In this document: positions 50,306 through 53,343 of the stretch, piece after piece | How the letters are laid out: the number at the start of each line of letters is the position of its first letter | Position numbering within the stretch: position 1 is the first letter of the stretch | Assembly: GCA_024642525.1 (NCBI GenBank) | Contig: JAHEAX010000014.1 | Span: 1-53,343 of the forward strand | Direction: 5' to 3' | Origin: Erythrobacteraceae bacterium | GTDB lineage: Bacteria; Pseudomonadota; Alphaproteobacteria; Sphingomonadales; Sphingomonadaceae | Length of the DNA: 53,343 nucleotides | Translations under genes and position numbers: made by a program | The notes under the pieces: generated by a model | Database searches by the model: none | Told to the model about the DNA's origin: nothing | Seen by the model: the letters and a program-made list of their open reading frames with translations, nothing else

Positions 50306-51829
50306 TCAGGCCTTGGCTTCCAAATAGGCTGACAATGCAGCTTGGCCATCTCTGGGCAAATGAAGGCCAAGCTTGGACCTGCGCCACAATACGTCTTCTG
50401 CCGTTCGTGCAAATTCACTTAGGCACAGATAGTCGACTTCACGCTGGTAAAGGTTGCCGCCAAAATGCAGCCCCAGATCGGCGAGTGATGTCGCCCCGGC
50501 CAGTATCTCTGCCATGCGCGTGCCATAGGCGCGTGCCAGCCGCCTGATGCCGCTCGCAGGCATCCACGGATAAAGCGCGCTTTGGCTGCTGACAAAGGTG
50601 CCGAATTCCAGCGGTCTTAACCCTTCGCCGCCGGGCAAGGGGGCGTCGCTCGTCCATGGGCTGCCATCAATCAGCCCGCCCAGACCCGCCAGCTTGTGCA
50701 AGGCGTGTTCGGCCAGCTTGCGATAGGTCGTGATCTTGCCGCCAAAAACGGACAGGATCGGCGGTGCCCCCCCTTCATGATCGAGTTCGAAGACGTAATC
50801 GCGCGTCACGGTTGAATTATTGCTGGATTTGTCGTCATAAAGCGGCCGGACCCCGGCATAGGTCCAGACTGCCTGCTGCGGCGTGACATCCACTTTCAGA
50901 TATTCGTTGATGGCGGCGCAGATATAATCCGCTTCGTCAGGCGAAATGTCGATCCGGTTCGGGTCGCCCGAAAATGCTGCATCGGTTGTCCCCACCAGCG
51001 TGAAATCGTGTTCGTAGGGGATGGCAAAGACGATGCGGTTGTCCCTGTTCTGGAAGATGTAGCAATGATCACCTTCGAACAGGCGCGGGAACACGAGATG
51101 GCTGCCCTTTACCAGCCGCAGGTTTTCGTGGCGCTGTGCGGGTATCGCACGGGTCAGCACTGTGTCGACCCAAGGGCCTGCCGCATTCGCAATTGCGCGG
51201 GCGGTTACCGTCTGCACCGTGCCATCCTGCGCTTTCAACGTCGCAGTCCAATGCTTTTCGTCCCGCTCCAGCGCAATGCACTCCGTGCGGGTGCGAATAT
51301 CCGCCCCGCGCTGGCGGGCGTCCATCGCGTTGAGGACAACCAGCCGGGAATCCTCGACCCAGCAGTCGGAATATTCAAAGCCCTTCGTCAGGCGGTCTTC
51401 AAGGATGTGCCCGTGCGGTGCATCGCGCAGGTTGATTGTGCGGGTGGGCGGCAGCAGTTTGCGACCACCGATGTGGTCATATAGAAACAGGCCCAGCCGC
51501 AGCATCCATGCCGGGCGCAGGCCCGCGTCATACGGAAGGATGAAGCGCAGCGGCCAGATGATGTGCGGCGCATTGCGCAGCAGGACCTCGCGTTCGATCA
51601 GGGATTCGCGCACCAGCCGGAATTCGTAATGTTCCAGATAGCGCAGGCCGCCATGCACCAGTTTTGTGCTGGCAGAAGATGTATGGCTGGCCAGATCGTC
51701 CTTTTCCACCAGCAGCACCCGCGCGCCGCGCCCTGCCGCATCGCGGGCAATGCCGACACCATTGATCCCGCCGCCTATTACCAGGAGGTCGTACAGGATA
51801 TTCTCATTCGTGCTGTCAGACGCATCCAT
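50306..51829 (-). CDS. glpD: Aerobic glycerol-3-phosphate dehydrogenase
   Basis: A 507-residue FAD-dependent enzyme oxidising glycerol 3-phosphate to dihydroxyacetone phosphate and feeding electrons to quinone. The FAD-binding start is DLLVIGGGINGVGIARDAAG (residues about 13-32), followed by SASTKLVHGGLRYLEHYEF and the C-terminal domain with DYVFELDHEGGAPPILSVFG, GGKITTYRKLAEHAL. It reads opposite to the truB side and interrupts the translation cluster. No glpK or glpF is in view. Confidence 0.93.
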   Translation of the reverse strand: MDASDSTNENILYDLLVIGGGINGVGIARDAAGRGARVLLVEKDDLASHTSSASTKLVHGGLRYLEHYEFRLVRESLIEREVLLRNAPHIIWPLRFILPYDAGLRPAWMLRLGLFLYDHIGGRKLLPPTRTINLRDAPHGHILEDRLTKGFEYSDCWVEDSRLVVLNAMDARQRGADIRTRTECIALERDEKHWTATLKAQDGTVQTVTARAIANAAGPWVDTVLTRAIPAQRHENLRLVKGSHLVFPRLFEGDHCYIFQNRDNRIVFAIPYEHDFTLVGTTDAAFSGDPNRIDISPDEADYICAAINEYLKVDVTPQQAVWTYAGVRPLYDDKSSNNSTVTRDYVFELDHEGGAPPILSVFGGKITTYRKLAEHALHKLAGLGGLIDGSPWTSDAPLPGGEGLRPLEFGTFVSSQSALYPWMPASGIRRLARAYGTRMAEILAGATSLADLGLHFGGNLYQREVDYLCLSEFARTAEDVLWRRSKLGLHLPRDGQAALSAYLEAKA

Positions 51830-51942
51830 CGGGCAGGCTTAACACTTATGTGGTTCAGTTCCAGACCGGAAAGCGGTGCCGGCCATCAGATATTTCCGGT
51901 TGCAGTGGCGCTTGCGCGCGCTTGACGCTAGGCGAAGCGGCA

Positions 51943-52953
51943 ATGGCTGACAGCACAAATCCCAAGACGCCGCCACATGGCTGGCTCATTCTGGACAAGC
52001 CCCGCGGGCTTGGCTCCACCCAGGCTGTTGCCGCAGTAAAGCGTAACCTGCGCGAGGCAGGCTATGGCAAAGTGAAAGTTGGTCACGGCGGTACGCTGGA
52101 CCCGCTGGCAGAAGGCGTGCTGCCCATTGCGCTGGGCGAAGCGACCAAGCTGGCAGGCCGGATGCTGGATTCCGACAAGATCTACGAATTCACCCTGCAG
52201 TTCGGGGAAGAAACCGACACGCTGGATACTGAAGGCAAGGTCATCCACACCAGCGACCGGCGCCCACCCATGGCCGCCGTTGCGGCTGTGCTGGACCATT
52301 TCACTGGCGAAATCGACCAGGTGCCGCCAGCCTATTCCGCCCTCAAGGTGGATGGCAAGCGCGCCTATGATCTTGCCCGCGCAGGCGAAGATGTCGAATT
52401 GAAGACGCGGCGGGTGACCATCCATTCACTCGGCCCTGTGTCGCAATATGACGCGGATGAGACGCTCGATTCCACCTTTGCCACCACCAGCGGCAGGCCC
52501 GACCCCTTCAACCCCCAAGCGCCGCTGGAAATGGCCGATGCGGTGACGCTGGTTACAAATGTGTCAAAAGGCACCTACATACGGTCTCTGGCGCGGGACA
52601 TTGCCCATGCGCTGGGAACAGTGGGCCATGTGACCTATCTGCGCCGGATAAAGGCCGGCCCGTTTGATGAAAGCAGCGCGATTTCGCTGGACAAATTGAA
52701 CGCGATAGGTAAGGGCGCGCGACTTGAAGACGTAATTCTGCCGCTGGAGGCAGGGCTGGACGACATCCCGGCTCTTTCTCTCGGGTCCGACACGGCAGAA
52801 GCGGTCCGCCAGGGCCGCGTCCTCGCAGGACTGCCCCAACCTGACGGGCTTTATTTGGCAAAGGCCGGCACAGTGCCGGTCGCGCTGATGGAAGTATCGG
52901 ACGGGACGGCCAAAGTCGTCAGGGGTTTCAACCTTCCCGATGTCGCGGAGTAA
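51943..52953 (+). CDS. truB: tRNA pseudouridine-55 synthase TruB
   Basis: A 336-residue pseudouridine synthase that makes psi55 in the T loop of tRNAs. The catalytic Asp53 is in GHGGTLDPLAEGVLPIALGE. Other conserved parts are PHGWLILDKPRGLGST, YEFTLQFGEETDTLDTEG and GTYIRSLARDIAHALG. The start at 51943 is taken because the family begins there; an upstream ATG at 51850 would add 31 poorly conserved residues. It precedes rpsO by 5 bp. Confidence 0.95.
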   Translation: MADSTNPKTPPHGWLILDKPRGLGSTQAVAAVKRNLREAGYGKVKVGHGGTLDPLAEGVLPIALGEATKLAGRMLDSDKIYEFTLQFGEETDTLDTEGKVIHTSDRRPPMAAVAAVLDHFTGEIDQVPPAYSALKVDGKRAYDLARAGEDVELKTRRVTIHSLGPVSQYDADETLDSTFATTSGRPDPFNPQAPLEMADAVTLVTNVSKGTYIRSLARDIAHALGTVGHVTYLRRIKAGPFDESSAISLDKLNAIGKGARLEDVILPLEAGLDDIPALSLGSDTAEAVRQGRVLAGLPQPDGLYLAKAGTVPVALMEVSDGTAKVVRGFNLPDVAE

Positions 52954-52958
52954 AATGA

Positions 52959-53228
52959 ATGACGGTATCTGCAGAGCGTAAGCAGGAAATTATCAAGGAC
53001 AACGCCCAGACAAAGGGTGATACCGGTTCGCCGGAAGTCCAGGTAGCGATCCTGACCGAACGCATTCGCAACCTCACCGACCACTTCAAGGCCAATCACA
53101 AGGATAACCACTCGCGTCGTGGTCTTCTGACGATGGTCAACAAGCGTCGCAGCCTGCTCGCCTATCTCAAGAAGATCGACGTAGCGCGCTACAACGCACT
53201 GATCCAGAAACTGGGTCTGCGTAAATAA
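52959..53228 (+). CDS. rpsO: 30S ribosomal protein S15
   Basis: An 89-residue ribosomal protein binding 16S rRNA. It has the family core [40 protein letters not shown] and [20 protein letters not shown]. It is the last gene of the window, 5 bp behind truB; the exonuclease gene pnp usually follows, outside the window. A strong terminator lies between. Confidence 0.97.
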   Translation: MTVSAERKQEIIKDNAQTKGDTGSPEVQVAILTERIRNLTDHFKANHKDNHSRRGLLTMVNKRRSLLAYLKKIDVARYNALIQKLGLRK

Positions 53229-53238
53229 GAGTTTCGCG

Positions 53239-53268
53239 AAAGGCGGCTCCATCGCGGGCCGCCTTTTT
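53239..53268 (+). terminator. Intrinsic terminator after rpsO
   Basis: AAAGGCGGC, a 10-base loop and GCCGCCTTT followed by TT is a textbook Rho-independent terminator beginning 10 bp after the rpsO stop. It separates rpsO from what is probably pnp. Confidence 0.92.
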
Positions 53269-53343
53269 GCTTATGGGCAGCTTCTGCAATTCGGCAGAAA
53301 GCCCACAGGGCGCAAATAGCCCTACACCGGTCCGGGCCGGTAT

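Overview
The window is a stretch of GC-rich chromosome from an alphaproteobacterium, most likely a sphingomonad of the Erythrobacteraceae/Sphingomonadaceae type. Clues are the DUF1476 F1-ATPase zeta-subunit inhibitor, a CrtZ-type carotenoid hydroxylase, a YlxR/L7Ae-like fusion, two large TonB-dependent receptors and a RibB with a decayed GTP-cyclohydrolase-like half. Organism assignment rests on gene content only. Nearly all the DNA is coding, and many neighbouring genes overlap by 1-4 bases (TGATG or ATGA junctions).

Layout. 1-8.2 kb: the end-clipped L-threonine dehydrogenase, L-serine dehydratase, an alpha/beta hydrolase, acyl-CoA dehydrogenase, an HTH-fused RibB-type enzyme, a flavin reductase-like protein, a Crp/Fnr regulator and a PhoB-like regulator with a decayed receiver. 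8.3-13.3 kb: a TonB-dependent receptor and a beta-helix-like lipoprotein reading leftward, and a small Tat/TPR-like exported protein reading rightward. 13.5-21.4 kb: a compact type IV secretion cluster, virB1-B2-B3-B4-B6-B9-B10-B11, with no recognisable VirB5, B7, B8, VirD4 or relaxase. 21.5-25.3 kb: polyphosphate kinase and Ppx/GppA phosphatase. 25.6-28.5 kb: a second TonB-dependent receptor. 28.6-36.9 kb: a queuosine-precursor transporter, tRNA-Arg(TCT), a Nudix hydrolase, monothiol glutaredoxin plus BolA, the DUF1476 protein, a quinone oxidoreductase, leuD, a tiny membrane ORF, leuC, a thioesterase, crtZ, a YbaN-like protein and a SufE-like protein. 36.9-41.4 kb: an enlarged phage-shock locus. 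41.5-53.3 kb: the rimP-nusA-ylxR-infB...rbfA...truB-rpsO transcription/translation cluster, interrupted by thioesterase, DUF1697, tdk, GNAT, M50 peptidase and glpD genes.

Three things stand out. First, PhoB-box-like direct repeats (GTCA at 11-bp spacing) lie upstream of the PhoB-like regulator, the lipoprotein/TonB-receptor operon and the type IV secretion operon, and polyphosphate genes follow. This suggests a phosphate-starvation island that includes a secretion machine. Second, the psp locus has a near-consensus sigma-54 promoter, a 50-residue exported or membrane ORF, a possible N-extended PspA, PspB and PspC. These are followed by five tandem small genes, each for one membrane helix plus a PspB-like coiled-coil signature. 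Third, the RibB-type enzyme carries an XRE-like helix-turn-helix at its N-terminus, and two copies of a 14-bp operator-like sequence lie just upstream of its likely start, suggesting an autoregulated biosynthetic enzyme.

Everything here was read by eye from sequence and translations. No homology search, structure prediction or genome-wide motif scan was possible. Functions are family-level calls unless stated otherwise.
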